IMG/VR virus record: IMGVR_UViG_3300031227_000173
Coordinates: 1 to 37,246 of that record
DNA length: 37,246 nucleotides
Source of the DNA: a virus
Strand: one strand, 5' to 3'
This document shows positions 15,730-24,149 of this stretch, piece by piece (position 1 is the stretch's first letter; each line of letters opens with the position of its first letter). The notes beneath the pieces are model-generated. The model did no database searches. It was not told the origin of the DNA and worked only from the letters and a program-made list of their open reading frames with translations. The position numbers were made by a program, and so were the translations under genes.

Positions 15730-16371
15730 TTATATATTTAATTTAGTCCTTAAGTTTTTAGCTGAACCCCAATAAGGCAATTTAGGGAACTCTGTGCTAC
15801 CCATAGAACTATGTATTCTCATTCCTGAACCAGTTTTCAATGAAATACAAGGATATTCTGTTTCAAAAGTTTCCCAAGAATCAAAGAACCTCTTGCCCCA
15901 CTCTTTCGGCCAATTTCTTAGTTCTTTGTTCCACTTTGGAGCATCTCCAAATAACTCATTGATATGGTTCAAATAAAATTCTCTACCAATAACTTGTGCA
16001 AAAATAGAACTACTCTTTCTACTAAAATAATTACGCTTGTATCCTAATATATAAATATTTGAGTTACGATAACAAGTATCTAATCTCGGTGGTACAAATG
16101 TAAAATAGTCTGGGGAATAAAGACAATCTGCTTCAACTGTTATCACATATTCTGTTTTTGCTGCTTCACAAGCAATCTGTATCTGCCTACATACATTATA
16201 TCCAGATGTACCGACATCGCCAACACAGATATTTGTTCCCAAGTCCATTGGTTTTTGAGAAACACTAATTATAGGAAGATCCCCTTTCTTTTTAAGCATA
16301 TCCTGAATTATCTTGTTCTCAAGTTCAGGATCTTCTCTGTTACTTGTATAGTAGAGTATTGTACCTTTCAT
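15730..16371 (-). CDS. Glycosyltransferase-like protein (GT-A-like, EAD motif)
   Basis: The N-terminus MKGTILYYTSNREDPELEN and the acidic motif EYVITVEADCLYSPDYF (EAD at 80-82) match the paralogue at 13325-14044. FVPPRLDTCYRNSNIYILG continues the similarity. The protein has 213 residues. The start overlaps the stop of the upstream methyltransferase/ParB gene (ATGA), indicating translational coupling. It is likely a sugar transferase of unknown specificity. The assignment rests on the shared motif and the island context. Confidence 0.68.
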   Translation of the reverse strand: MKGTILYYTSNREDPELENKIIQDMLKKKGDLPIISVSQKPMDLGTNICVGDVGTSGYNVCRQIQIACEAAKTEYVITVEADCLYSPDYFTFVPPRLDTCYRNSNIYILGYKRNYFSRKSSSIFAQVIGREFYLNHINELFGDAPKWNKELRNWPKEWGKRFFDSWETFETEYPCISLKTGSGMRIHSSMGSTEFPKLPYWGSAKNLRTKLNI

Positions 16372-17282
16372 GTTTTTTTTATTAAAATTGATTTATATCC
16401 CAAATGCCTTATAATTTCATGTCTATGATTTCCATCTTTAATTCTATTTTCATCACCAACTAGTATAGGATCTATTAAACCATTCTCTTTTACATTTTTA
16501 TATAATTCTACTCTTTCATTCATATATTCTGTTAATCTTTCTTTTGACCACATTTCTTGCTTAGAACCATTATGTCTTCGATAACTTTTAAGTCGTCTAT
16601 AATAGTTTGTTTTAAATGGATCAATTCCCTTATCTAATTCATCTAAAAAATTTCTTTGCTGATTATTTCCATTATCTAAACTATTTATATCAACTCTATC
16701 TAACAACGGATTCTGGAAACATAAAGTATGTAATTCTCTTGAATGAGGAGTATCGTCTTTTGGAATATGTGTTGCTGATATTTGATTCCAATCCTTAAAA
16801 TCTTTTTGGATTCCATCTACATCGGATGGAGCATATTTTTCATTCGGTTTTTTCTTAACAGTTACAATTATACAATACTTTGTTTTTTCTTTCAACCTAT
16901 CTAAATATATTAACCAATCTTCATTTTTAATATAATAATGAGCATTAGCTAATAATGTTACATCCGCAACTGGAAGTTCTTCTAAGCAATTTTCTATTTC
17001 TTTGTTAATTACCTTATGACCAAATTTAATTGCTTTATTATATGCTACTTTATTTGGTTCTACTCCTATCACTTCATTAAATCCATATTCTTTAGCTAGT
17101 TTCAAAAATAATCCTGCATTACATCCTATATCTATAAAAATATCTTTTTCAATATGTGATAAATGAGGTTTAATAAAATTATTCCATTTTCCTTCATTCC
17201 AAAACTTACTACCTACCTCTTGTTTATCTCTTTCTGTCATTAGTTCTCCTTCTAAATATTGATATGTTTCAAATTTTTTCAT
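16368..17282 (-). CDS. Methyltransferase fused to a ParB-like C-terminal domain
   Basis: Residues about 48-140 form a SAM-binding Rossmann domain: DIFIDIGCNAGLFLKLAKEYG (loop at 51-57) and NEVIGVEPNKVAYNKA. A middle region carries RELHTLCF. The last 45 residues, VELYKNVKENGLIDPILVGD then RIKDGNHRHEIIRHLGYKSI, match the ParB/Srx N-terminal-like motif (GL..PI.V ... DG.HR). The pairing of a methyltransferase with a ParB-like fold in one 304-residue chain is unusual; such ParB-like folds are found in nucleases and nucleotide-binding proteins. Start at ATG 17282 with an A-rich leader. Both domain calls come from visible motifs; the joint function is unknown. Confidence 0.72.
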   Translation of the reverse strand: MKKFETYQYLEGELMTERDKQEVGSKFWNEGKWNNFIKPHLSHIEKDIFIDIGCNAGLFLKLAKEYGFNEVIGVEPNKVAYNKAIKFGHKVINKEIENCLEELPVADVTLLANAHYYIKNEDWLIYLDRLKEKTKYCIIVTVKKKPNEKYAPSDVDGIQKDFKDWNQISATHIPKDDTPHSRELHTLCFQNPLLDRVDINSLDNGNNQQRNFLDELDKGIDPFKTNYYRRLKSYRRHNGSKQEMWSKERLTEYMNERVELYKNVKENGLIDPILVGDENRIKDGNHRHEIIRHLGYKSILIKKT

Positions 17283-17287
17283 ATTTT

Positions 17288-18028
17288 TTATTTAATTCCA
17301 TGTTTATTAAATATCTTAATAATTCTGTCTGTCAAGAAACAAGTCTCCATTTTATTATCACCTTTAAAAAATTCCAATGCATTTGATACGCCTATTTGTC
17401 TTACTCCTCTGAATGGATGAAAATGAACAACCTTTAGTGGCTTTATTGCTTCTTTATAGCGTGTACGGATATTAAGTGGTATAAAATTATAAGATATATT
17501 CATTTTTGTAATTCTTTTCTTGAACTGTTCATTTTCTTTTGATATCATATGCATTACAGGTTCACTTCGAGCTTTATGTTCATACATAACTTCTTTTATT
17601 TTTTCAAAGATATCTCTTGAACCTTTTCTAAAAAAGACACTTCCTCCAGCCCATTTATCCACACGATTATAGTCACATAATCCAATATTAGATTCATCAA
17701 TTTCTATTTCTGATTCTATTATTGGTTCTAATTGAAAAGCATCAAAATCATGAGACCAATATAATTCTCCTTCTTTTATAATTCCCATCTCAAAAAGACA
17801 GATAACCCCTGTAATTTTATTAGACATTGGAAATGGTTTATAAAAATATTTATCATCAATAATCAACGACTTAATTCCATTATATTCATAATTAAAGTTA
17901 GTAGCTAATATTATATCTTCTTTTTTCCAACCTAATTCTAAACTATTATCTATTTGGACTTTAACCAACATCTCACTTTCTTCATCAAATTTTTCTTCTG
18001 TATTTAAAAATATCAAAATATTTTTCAT
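17288..18028 (-). CDS. Putative glycosyltransferase (DxD type), paralogue of 19878-20591
   Basis: This 246-residue protein starts MKNILIFLNTEEKFDEESEM. VQIDNSLELGW and LATNFNYEYNGIKSLIIDD follow. The likely metal motif is HDFDAFQLEP (D94, D96), then GSVFFRKGSRDIFEKIKE. The same order occurs at 19878-20591, with DNDAFQLEP. This resembles GT-A enzymes of the GT8/GT32-like kind, which read DxD and then a GG/GS-x-F-F acceptor loop. The specificity is unknown. The leader is GTGAATAAAAAACT, A-rich without a Shine-Dalgarno sequence. Confidence 0.65.
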   Translation of the reverse strand: MKNILIFLNTEEKFDEESEMLVKVQIDNSLELGWKKEDIILATNFNYEYNGIKSLIIDDKYFYKPFPMSNKITGVICLFEMGIIKEGELYWSHDFDAFQLEPIIESEIEIDESNIGLCDYNRVDKWAGGSVFFRKGSRDIFEKIKEVMYEHKARSEPVMHMISKENEQFKKRITKMNISYNFIPLNIRTRYKEAIKPLKVVHFHPFRGVRQIGVSNALEFFKGDNKMETCFLTDRIIKIFNKHGIK

Positions 18029-18034
18029 AGTTTT

Positions 18035-18379
18035 TTATTCACTTGCATGATCTGATTTTATTTCTTTATATTGAGAAATACTATTCTTCAATGCAATACG
18101 TTGTTTATTAAGATTTCTAATAGCTAATGCTCGCTTACCTACTTCTTCTAATCCCAATTTTTTTTCTTTTCCTTGTCTAATGTCAGATTCCAAATCCCAA
18201 ATTTTATTATTTGTATTTAATAAGTTTAAAAAAACTTCTGCTTCTTTTAAATTTAATACTTTAAACTCTAAAAGCAATTCTGACAATTCATCCTTAATGG
18301 TTTCTATTTCTGTACTATGAATTGCTTTAAGAATTAATATTGAAAATCTATCAAAAACATCGCCTCTTTGTATCATCAT
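18035..18379 (-). CDS. DUF6165-like small protein
   Basis: This 114-residue helical protein has GDVFDRFSILILKA at the start, NTNNKIWDLESDIR in the middle and ALAIRNLNKQRIALKNSI towards the end. The pattern (G.[LV].D+.+IL.+K ... N..LWD+E.DIR ... N..R..+K..I) is that of DUF6165. The function is unknown to me, but the family is commonly met near glycosyltransferases in bacterial surface-glycan loci, which fits this island. Its ATGATG start overlaps the epimerase TGA stop, so the two are co-translated. Confidence 0.62.
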   Translation of the reverse strand: MMIQRGDVFDRFSILILKAIHSTEIETIKDELSELLLEFKVLNLKEAEVFLNLLNTNNKIWDLESDIRQGKEKKLGLEEVGKRALAIRNLNKQRIALKNSISQYKEIKSDHASE

Positions 18380-19284
18380 AATATTTTTTTTATTCCCTCT
18401 TCTAGTAGAATTTTTGCTTCAAAACCCAATACATTTTTAGCTTTCGTAGTATCAGCTAAGTGATATTGAGCATAATAAGCACGACCTTTAAGTGGATTTT
18501 CAATAAAATTTGCTGAAATATTTTTACCTAACAATTTATTCAATATTGAAATTAATTCATTTAAACTATATGACTTACCGTTTCCTACATTAAAGATATC
18601 ACATTCTATATTTGAATTCATAGATAATTTCATACTATTAATAACATCTCCTACATAAACAAAATCTCTTTCTTGAGTGCCTTGTTCCCATACTGTAGGT
18701 GATTCATCTCTTTGCATTGACCACAAAAACTGTGAAACTAAATTGGCTAGATTTCCCTTATTTTTTTCACTAGGACCATAAACACTAAAAAATCTTAATC
18801 CAATAGACTTTACATCATAAAGATTATAATATAATAAACACATTCTTTCAAAAAAGTATCTAACTTCACTATAAAAATCTTTTACATAAACATCTTGAGT
18901 TTCTTTATATGGTATTTTATTCCCATTATATATCGATGAAGTAGAAGCATAAACCAATTTACAATTTTCTCTTTTAGCTAATTCTAATAAACTTATAAAA
19001 TCAGATGTAGCTATCCCTGTTAATAATGGATTATCACGAAAGAAAATAGAACTAGCAGTTGTTCCTAAATGAAATATTCCATCTATTCCTTTAATTTCTG
19101 GTAAATCTGAGATATCACCAGACGATGATTCTATAAAAGTAATTTTATCAATAACATCTGACAAATTATTTAGACCACCACCAACAAGACTATCAATCAC
19201 AATAACTTCACTTGTTTTAACTAAATCTTTTACTAGGTTAGAGCCTATAAATCCTGCTCCACCAGTTACTATATATTTTTTCAT
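18376..19284 (-). CDS. NAD-dependent epimerase/dehydratase (extended SDR)
   Basis: This 302-residue protein has TGGAGFIGSNLVKDL (NAD loop, 7-14), IFHLGTTAS, VYASTSSIYNG and RFFSVYGPSEKNKGN, then the downstream TQERDFVYVGDV. This is the order of UDP-sugar 4-epimerases and related sugar-nucleotide enzymes (RfbB/GalE/HldD-like). It would supply a nucleotide sugar to the surrounding transferases. One feature is odd: the catalytic YxxxK appears as Y138-S-E-V-R142, with AGA in place of a Lys codon. The conservative Lys-to-Arg change may lower activity or mark a subfamily. It is translationally coupled to the DUF6165-like gene. Confidence 0.88.
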   Translation of the reverse strand: MKKYIVTGGAGFIGSNLVKDLVKTSEVIVIDSLVGGGLNNLSDVIDKITFIESSSGDISDLPEIKGIDGIFHLGTTASSIFFRDNPLLTGIATSDFISLLELAKRENCKLVYASTSSIYNGNKIPYKETQDVYVKDFYSEVRYFFERMCLLYYNLYDVKSIGLRFFSVYGPSEKNKGNLANLVSQFLWSMQRDESPTVWEQGTQERDFVYVGDVINSMKLSMNSNIECDIFNVGNGKSYSLNELISILNKLLGKNISANFIENPLKGRAYYAQYHLADTTKAKNVLGFEAKILLEEGIKKIL

Positions 19285-19291
19285 ATGTTTT

Positions 19292-19900
19292 TTATTTTTT
19301 TATAATTGCCCAAACAATTGGTTTTAATATAAAAAATTCTAAATTATTTTCTTTAGTAAATTTATCAACTGCTTCTATAACTCCATATTTTAATTTTAAT
19401 ATTTCTCCTTCTTTCGTTCTTATATTTCTTACAGCTTTATAATCATGACCACAAAGAATTCCTCCCTTTTTTACCTTAGGATACCAATCTATTATATCTT
19501 GATAACACCCTTTAAATGTATGATCAGCATCAATATAAATAAAATCAAAACATTCATCTGAAAATTGTTTTACAGCATTAAAAGAATAATCACGAATAAT
19601 CTTTACAAATGGTTTATCCTTAAATAATTCTTTAAGTTCATTATATTGATTATCTAATTTTTTTTGTGCATAGTGTTTGTCATTTCTTGCCAAAATCCCA
19701 TCATCTATCCAGGAATCAACTGCTACGGCTAATGTTGAATCATGTTTAATCATTTTTTTAAAATTTCGACCATCCCTTACACCTATTTCACAAATACTTT
19801 TGCAATCATATTTTTCTATAAAAGTTCTCCATTCCCAAGTCTTTTTACTATGATGGTAATAAATATTTTGAAAGTCTTTAATCTTCTGATTTAATTTCAT
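19292..19900 (-). CDS. Class I SAM-dependent methyltransferase (Methyltransf_24-like)
   Basis: This 202-residue protein has KSICEIGVRDGRNFKKM (SAM loop at 38-44) and AVAVDSWIDDG. FDFIYIDADHTFKGCYQDIIDWYP and KKGGILCGHDYKAVRN follow, the same order as the paralogue at 14590-15210. It overlaps the upstream glycosyltransferase by 23 bases, which suggests coupled translation. It probably methylates a sugar or sugar precursor in the island pathway; the substrate is unknown. Confidence 0.82.
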   Translation of the reverse strand: MKLNQKIKDFQNIYYHHSKKTWEWRTFIEKYDCKSICEIGVRDGRNFKKMIKHDSTLAVAVDSWIDDGILARNDKHYAQKKLDNQYNELKELFKDKPFVKIIRDYSFNAVKQFSDECFDFIYIDADHTFKGCYQDIIDWYPKVKKGGILCGHDYKAVRNIRTKEGEILKLKYGVIEAVDKFTKENNLEFFILKPIVWAIIKK

Positions 19901-20591
19901 ATTTTTTTAGTATATTAATTAATTTTTGTGTTATAAATGGGATATAAAGTTTAAGATGTCTTGGTTTGTGTGGATGAAAATGAGCAACTATCAATGGCAT
20001 TTCTAACAATTTTATAGTATAATCATGACGAGAAATACCAAAATTATAAGTTAAATTTAATTTTTTAATTCCTGTTACTAAATTATTATCAATAAGATAT
20101 TGTAATCCATCTTGTTCGTCTAAATTCCTTTCATCCATACATTCTTTAATCTTTAGAAATATATCAATAGATCTACTATCAAAAAAGAAACTTCCAGCAT
20201 TAAATTTCTTTGACCATCCATGATCTGTAATCCCCATACATTCTCCATCCATATCTAATTTTATTTTTTCTTCAGTAAGTGGTTCTAATTGAAAGGCATC
20301 ATTATCTCTAAACCAATATATTTCTCCTTCATTTATAACTCCATCTCTAAATAATTGATTTATAACAAGAATTTTACTTGATCTGTAAAAATTATTTTTG
20401 CTATAATAACAATCATCATTAACAATTAAAGCATTAACTCCCCTGTATTCGTAATCAAAGTTTGTTACTAATAAGATATCTTCTATTTTTAATCCCAAAT
20501 CCAAACTATTATCAATCTGAATCTTGGTTAATTCTTCGTGTTCTTTATTAAACTTTTTTAGTGGGTCTACAAATATTAGTATAGTTTTCAT
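19878..20591 (-). CDS. Putative glycosyltransferase (DxD type), paralogue of 17288-18028
   Basis: MKTILIFVDPLKKFNKEHEEL, KIQIDNSLDLGLKIEDILLVTNFDYEY and the acidic motif FRDNDAFQLEPL (D96, D98) align along the chain with the protein at 17288-18028, including GSFFFDSRSIDIFLKIKE and the closing VAHFHPH. The protein has 237 residues. The pair appears to be an internal duplication inside the island, now diverged, with possibly different donors or linkages. The fold assignment is inferred. Confidence 0.65.
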   Translation of the reverse strand: MKTILIFVDPLKKFNKEHEELTKIQIDNSLDLGLKIEDILLVTNFDYEYRGVNALIVNDDCYYSKNNFYRSSKILVINQLFRDGVINEGEIYWFRDNDAFQLEPLTEEKIKLDMDGECMGITDHGWSKKFNAGSFFFDSRSIDIFLKIKECMDERNLDEQDGLQYLIDNNLVTGIKKLNLTYNFGISRHDYTIKLLEMPLIVAHFHPHKPRHLKLYIPFITQKLINILKKYEIKSED

Positions 20592-20607
20592 TTTTTTAGT
20601 ATAGTTT

Positions 20608-21696
20608 TTATTTTTTATGAGTTACAATTAATAATCCATCACAATGTTTTATTCTAGTATTTGGAAGTAATTTTGCTCCTACACAATCATATTGTGGAAG
20701 CTGCTTAGCCAACATTCTATGACGTCTTGTATCTTCTATAATATAAATAACATCTTTCTTTAATAATGGCATAACAGTTTCACATAAAAATCTTTGATCA
20801 TGAACATGATGACTAGCATCATCAATAAAAATATCAATATCTTCTCCGACTTTCTTTATTAATTCTATTACTTGTTCTTTGTCTCTTTCATCACATAAAA
20901 AAGTTTCTAATCGTTCATCTTTAAATACTGATTCAGGAACAATATCTCCTCCATATATTTGAGCATTTGGAAAAAAATCTCGCCACATATGCAAACTAGC
21001 TCCTACTGTATAATTAGGTATAAACTTATATTGTCGCATATTTCCTACACCAAACTCAAAAACCTTTTTGATATCATTTCTTTTGTCTTTAAATAATTCA
21101 TAGTAAAATGGAGTATATTGATGACCTATTTGAGGACATTTATCTGCCCCATATTTTTCTGCTAATTCACAAAGTTCGGTTTTGGGCGTAGAGAAATTTT
21201 CCAAATCAACAAAGTTACTAAGTACTGCTACATGTGGTTCTGCTCCTTTAAAAATAAATTTATACTTAAATAATGGATAAATTGTTGAAAGATGATATTG
21301 ATTTTCGTGCCATTCATTAGCGTCATGAACAACTATATATTTAGCAAGATTAGCTAACTTTTTAATCTCCTCTACTCTACGAGCTGAAGGAGAATGATCA
21401 ACTAAAACTACATCCCATTTTTTATTAATAACAGAATCTGCTTCGTCCCATGTTTTTACATGATGAAATTTATGAAGATCGGTTTGATAATATTGCTTAC
21501 AAAATTTTAACCAACCTTTATCACTTTCAATTGTCACTAAATTCCTTTTATCTCTTTCACATAACCAATGTAATATAGGAGTACTAAATACTCCTGGTCC
21601 TAATTCTAATACATCTCCAGTTGTTCTTCTCATTGCTTCTAATAACATTGGAAGATGTGTACTATATCTAATTGATACATTCATATTTGTTGCCAT
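20608..21696 (-). CDS. Tandem-domain methyltransferase (two SAM domains)
   Basis: The N-terminal half has DVLELGPGVFSTPILHWLCE and WDVVLVDHSPSARRVEE, and matches the single-domain protein at 15207-15713. The C-terminal half (from about 170) has LAEKYGADKCPQIGHQYTPF, FEFGVGNMRQYK, SLHMWRDFFPNAQIYGGDI and IDIFIDDASHHVHDQRF. This is the signature of the macrocin O-methyltransferase-like (MycE/TylF-like) family, which methylates sugar hydroxyls. The 362 residues are therefore a natural fusion of two methyltransferase modules. An alternative start MNVSIRYS lies four codons in. It is probably glycan-directed. Confidence 0.78.
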   Translation of the reverse strand: MATNMNVSIRYSTHLPMLLEAMRRTTGDVLELGPGVFSTPILHWLCERDKRNLVTIESDKGWLKFCKQYYQTDLHKFHHVKTWDEADSVINKKWDVVLVDHSPSARRVEEIKKLANLAKYIVVHDANEWHENQYHLSTIYPLFKYKFIFKGAEPHVAVLSNFVDLENFSTPKTELCELAEKYGADKCPQIGHQYTPFYYELFKDKRNDIKKVFEFGVGNMRQYKFIPNYTVGASLHMWRDFFPNAQIYGGDIVPESVFKDERLETFLCDERDKEQVIELIKKVGEDIDIFIDDASHHVHDQRFLCETVMPLLKKDVIYIIEDTRRHRMLAKQLPQYDCVGAKLLPNTRIKHCDGLLIVTHKK

Positions 21697-21697
21697 T

Positions 21698-22198
21698 TTA
21701 GTTCTTTATAAATTGAAGCAATTGGTTTAAATTATTATTCTTAATCCCAAATATATGATGGAATCCTTTATGACATTCTTTACATAATGTAATACCATTT
21801 GATACTTCAAATCTTAATTTTAAATTATTTGAAAAATTTTCAATATGATGAGCATTTAAATCCTTTCCTACTTCATTACATTTCTGACAAGTATAATGAT
21901 CTTTAGCATAAACCATTAATCTCCAAAGTTTATATTCATCACTATCTCTAATCTTTTGTATATTAGAAGTAATTCCACCTTTCCAAAAAGGATTATTTTT
22001 ACCTCTCATTTTTTCACCATTGCCATAATTGGGATTATTTTTACCTTTATGAGATTCACTTATTTTTCTTTTTGCTTTCTCGGAGTGTTTAAAGCCAAGA
22101 GCATTTGTATTACCAATAGAAGATTTACTTATTTTTATATTCCTTTTTTGTGAATATTTTCTACCAATATTTATTTTATGTCCTTTGTGAAATGGCAT
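21698..22198 (-). CDS. NUMOD3/HNH homing endonuclease
   Basis: This 166-residue protein begins MPFHKGHKINIGRKYSQKR. It has NUMOD3 helices (ALGFKHSEKAKRKISESHKG) and a C-terminal HNH domain with CQKCNEVGKDLNAHHIENFS and LCKECHKGFH. It is a close relative of 14046-14585, so the two may be duplicates within this genome. It is inserted between a glycosyltransferase and the two-domain methyltransferase with almost no spacing. Confidence 0.9.
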   Translation of the reverse strand: MPFHKGHKINIGRKYSQKRNIKISKSSIGNTNALGFKHSEKAKRKISESHKGKNNPNYGNGEKMRGKNNPFWKGGITSNIQKIRDSDEYKLWRLMVYAKDHYTCQKCNEVGKDLNAHHIENFSNNLKLRFEVSNGITLCKECHKGFHHIFGIKNNNLNQLLQFIKN

Positions 22199-22199
22199 A

Positions 22200-23078
22200 T
22201 TATTTGTGTTTGTCCCAAATCTCCTGCCAATTATCAGGCCAGGTGGGAATAGGCCAAAATTTATTTATATACCATGAAAAAGAATGGACCATATTTGGCT
22301 CTTCATTATTCATCCAGTGCTTTGTTCCCCAAGTATTACCACTAATATGATATTTGTCTTTTTTATGTTTTCTTGAAAATTTTCTACTACTATAATGTCG
22401 ACCCTTCTTAAATAAATGAGCATACCAAGTTTTTTTATTAATTTTAATAGCTCCTCCACCTAACCAATATTTTAGTCCTATTTCTTGTTGTTCGTGAGCA
22501 AATGTGCCATAAGTTTCTAAACTATCATCTAAAAATCCAACATGTTCCATAAAATACTTTCTATTGGCCAACCAACAACTTCCCTGAAATGTCATTGTAT
22601 CATCTATTTCCAACTTATCTATTCTCTTACGTGGCCAACCTGCAACTTGGAAAGAATATCCATAACTAAGAGGAGCTACTTCAGGAAAAACTAAATAATG
22701 ATAATCATTTATTGGTCTAGTTCTTTCCCATTTTATATCATTTAAATTAAAACGCCTTGGAACTACTAACCAATTCTCGGCACAATCATCGATTAATTTC
22801 TTATCAAAACCCAAATCTACTATACAATGAGCATCTATTTTCATTACATATTCTCCAGTAGCCTTAGCAAGACCAGCGTTGATAGCACCACGCATACCTA
22901 CATTACCTCCTAGATTTATCGGTTTAACTCGTGGATCTATCATAACGGGTTCATAAGGAATGTCACAATCTAACACAGGCAAAATCTCTATCTCTTCAAC
23001 TGCATTTTTTAATAAAGAATCTATTGTTTTATTGAGAAATGGTTCTCTATATGCTGGTACAATTATTGAAAGTTTCAT
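22200..23078 (-). CDS. Family-2 glycosyltransferase
   Basis: The start is taken at MKLSIIVPAYREPFLNKTID (23078). An in-frame ATG at 23120 would run back through the previous gene. DCDIPYEP and NLGGNVGMRGAINAGLAKA lead to the metal motif KIDAHC (DAH at 82-84). MTFQGSCWLANRKYFMEH and KTWYAHLFKKGRHYSSRKFS complete a match to the two paralogues at 11743-12735 and 23275-24075. The C-terminus SWYINKFWPIPTWPDNW echoes the C-terminal motif of the 11743-12735 enzyme. It is a likely polyprenyl- or protein-linked sugar transferase; the specificity is unknown. The leader is A-rich. Confidence 0.88.
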   Translation of the reverse strand: MKLSIIVPAYREPFLNKTIDSLLKNAVEEIEILPVLDCDIPYEPVMIDPRVKPINLGGNVGMRGAINAGLAKATGEYVMKIDAHCIVDLGFDKKLIDDCAENWLVVPRRFNLNDIKWERTRPINDYHYLVFPEVAPLSYGYSFQVAGWPRKRIDKLEIDDTMTFQGSCWLANRKYFMEHVGFLDDSLETYGTFAHEQQEIGLKYWLGGGAIKINKKTWYAHLFKKGRHYSSRKFSRKHKKDKYHISGNTWGTKHWMNNEEPNMVHSFSWYINKFWPIPTWPDNWQEIWDKHK

Positions 23079-23083
23079 ATTTT

Positions 23084-23287
23084 TTATTTTTGCTTTATTT
23101 TTTTTATAATAGGTTTCCAAATTATTTTTTTAGGATAATCTGGGTCATCTGTATATTGATTTCTTATTAAATCAAAAGTTCTATCACCTCGTCTTTCATA
23201 AGGACTTTTCCCTCCAGCTAATGAAACGTTCCAAGAATAAATAGGAGATGTTTCTAAATTTTTTGATTCTTTTTTTATATTTTCCAT
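23084..23287 (-). CDS. Small protein of unknown function between two glycosyltransferases
   Basis: This 67-residue frame starts at ATG 23287, overlapping the upstream glycosyltransferase by 13 bases. It contains WNVSLAGGKSPYERRGDRTF and a lysine-rich end. I recognise no family. It may be a genuine small gene or a relic of a longer one. The tight packing, with 5 bases to the next start, argues that it is translated. Confidence 0.5.
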   Translation of the reverse strand: MENIKKESKNLETSPIYSWNVSLAGGKSPYERRGDRTFDLIRNQYTDDPDYPKKIIWKPIIKKIKQK

Positions 23288-24075
23288 TTTGGTACTATTT
23301 CATTAATGTAATAATCTTCCCAAACCTTTAATGAATATGCAAAACATTGTTCATTATTAGATGGATTTTCTTTTGTTCCATTATTATGTGTTCTTGAAAA
23401 ACTTCTATGTTTATGTGCGTGCCAAGTGTTTTTATTAACCATTAACTTACCTCCTGCCTTCCAAGTCTTAAATACCATTTCGTGTGAGTCCTGATAAAGA
23501 GGTCCATATCCTTCTGTTTGAAGTTCTCCTATTACCTTGTCCCACCAAGTTCGTTTCATAAACCAACAACTACCTTGCATAGCCATAGATTCTTGTATTG
23601 GTTGAGAATCATCTCCTGGTTTTTCTATTCCAGAAAACTTACGACCATTATCAGCTCTACCTATTCTTAATACCATATAATCTACTGGTGGTAATTCTTT
23701 CATTATTTCCCATTTTTTTGCATCTAAAAAATATCTTCTTGGAGTTACTATCCAGTTATCTTCTATTGTTTCTAAAATCTTACGATCATATCCTTTATCA
23801 AATATTTGATGTTCATCTACTCTCATAAGATATTCTCCTTTTGAAACTAATACTCCAGCGTTAATAGCACCTCTCATTCCTCTGTTTCCTCCTAAATGAA
23901 CTATCTTGATTCTTGGATCATCTTTTATTGGAGTAGTCGGCCAGTAGCCATCTAAGGAAACAACTATTTCGAGCTTGTCCCCAAGTTCTGAGTTTTCAAG
24001 CAAAGAATCTATAGTTTTGTGCAACAAAGGGTCCTTGTATGAGGGAATTATTACTGATAAAATAATATTATTCAT
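23275..24075 (-). CDS. Family-2 glycosyltransferase
   Basis: LSVIIPSYKDPLLHKTIDSL, NRGMRGAINAGVLVSKG and the acidic RVDEHQIFDKGYD (DEH at 87-89) match a GT-A family-2 enzyme. AMQGSCWFMKRTWWDK and KNTWHAHKHRSFSRTHN match its two paralogues in the island. The protein has 266 residues. The leader is a run of AATAATAAATAAACAAAAAAACT before ATG, with no Shine-Dalgarno sequence. The gene follows a 74-base AT-rich gap after the coiled-coil protein. Confidence 0.88.
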   Translation of the reverse strand: MNNIILSVIIPSYKDPLLHKTIDSLLENSELGDKLEIVVSLDGYWPTTPIKDDPRIKIVHLGGNRGMRGAINAGVLVSKGEYLMRVDEHQIFDKGYDRKILETIEDNWIVTPRRYFLDAKKWEIMKELPPVDYMVLRIGRADNGRKFSGIEKPGDDSQPIQESMAMQGSCWFMKRTWWDKVIGELQTEGYGPLYQDSHEMVFKTWKAGGKLMVNKNTWHAHKHRSFSRTHNNGTKENPSNNEQCFAYSLKVWEDYYINEIVPKWKI

Positions 24076-24149
24076 AGTTTTTTTGTTTATTTATTATTTA
24101 TTATTTTTTAAAGGTTAGCAGAAATAAAAAGATTATTTATTATTTATAT

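Noticed and set aside
23079-23120. Longer N-terminus for the glycosyltransferase at 22200-23078
   Set aside because: The extra 14 residues overlap the previous frame, and family-2 enzymes start at the LSIIVPAY strand.
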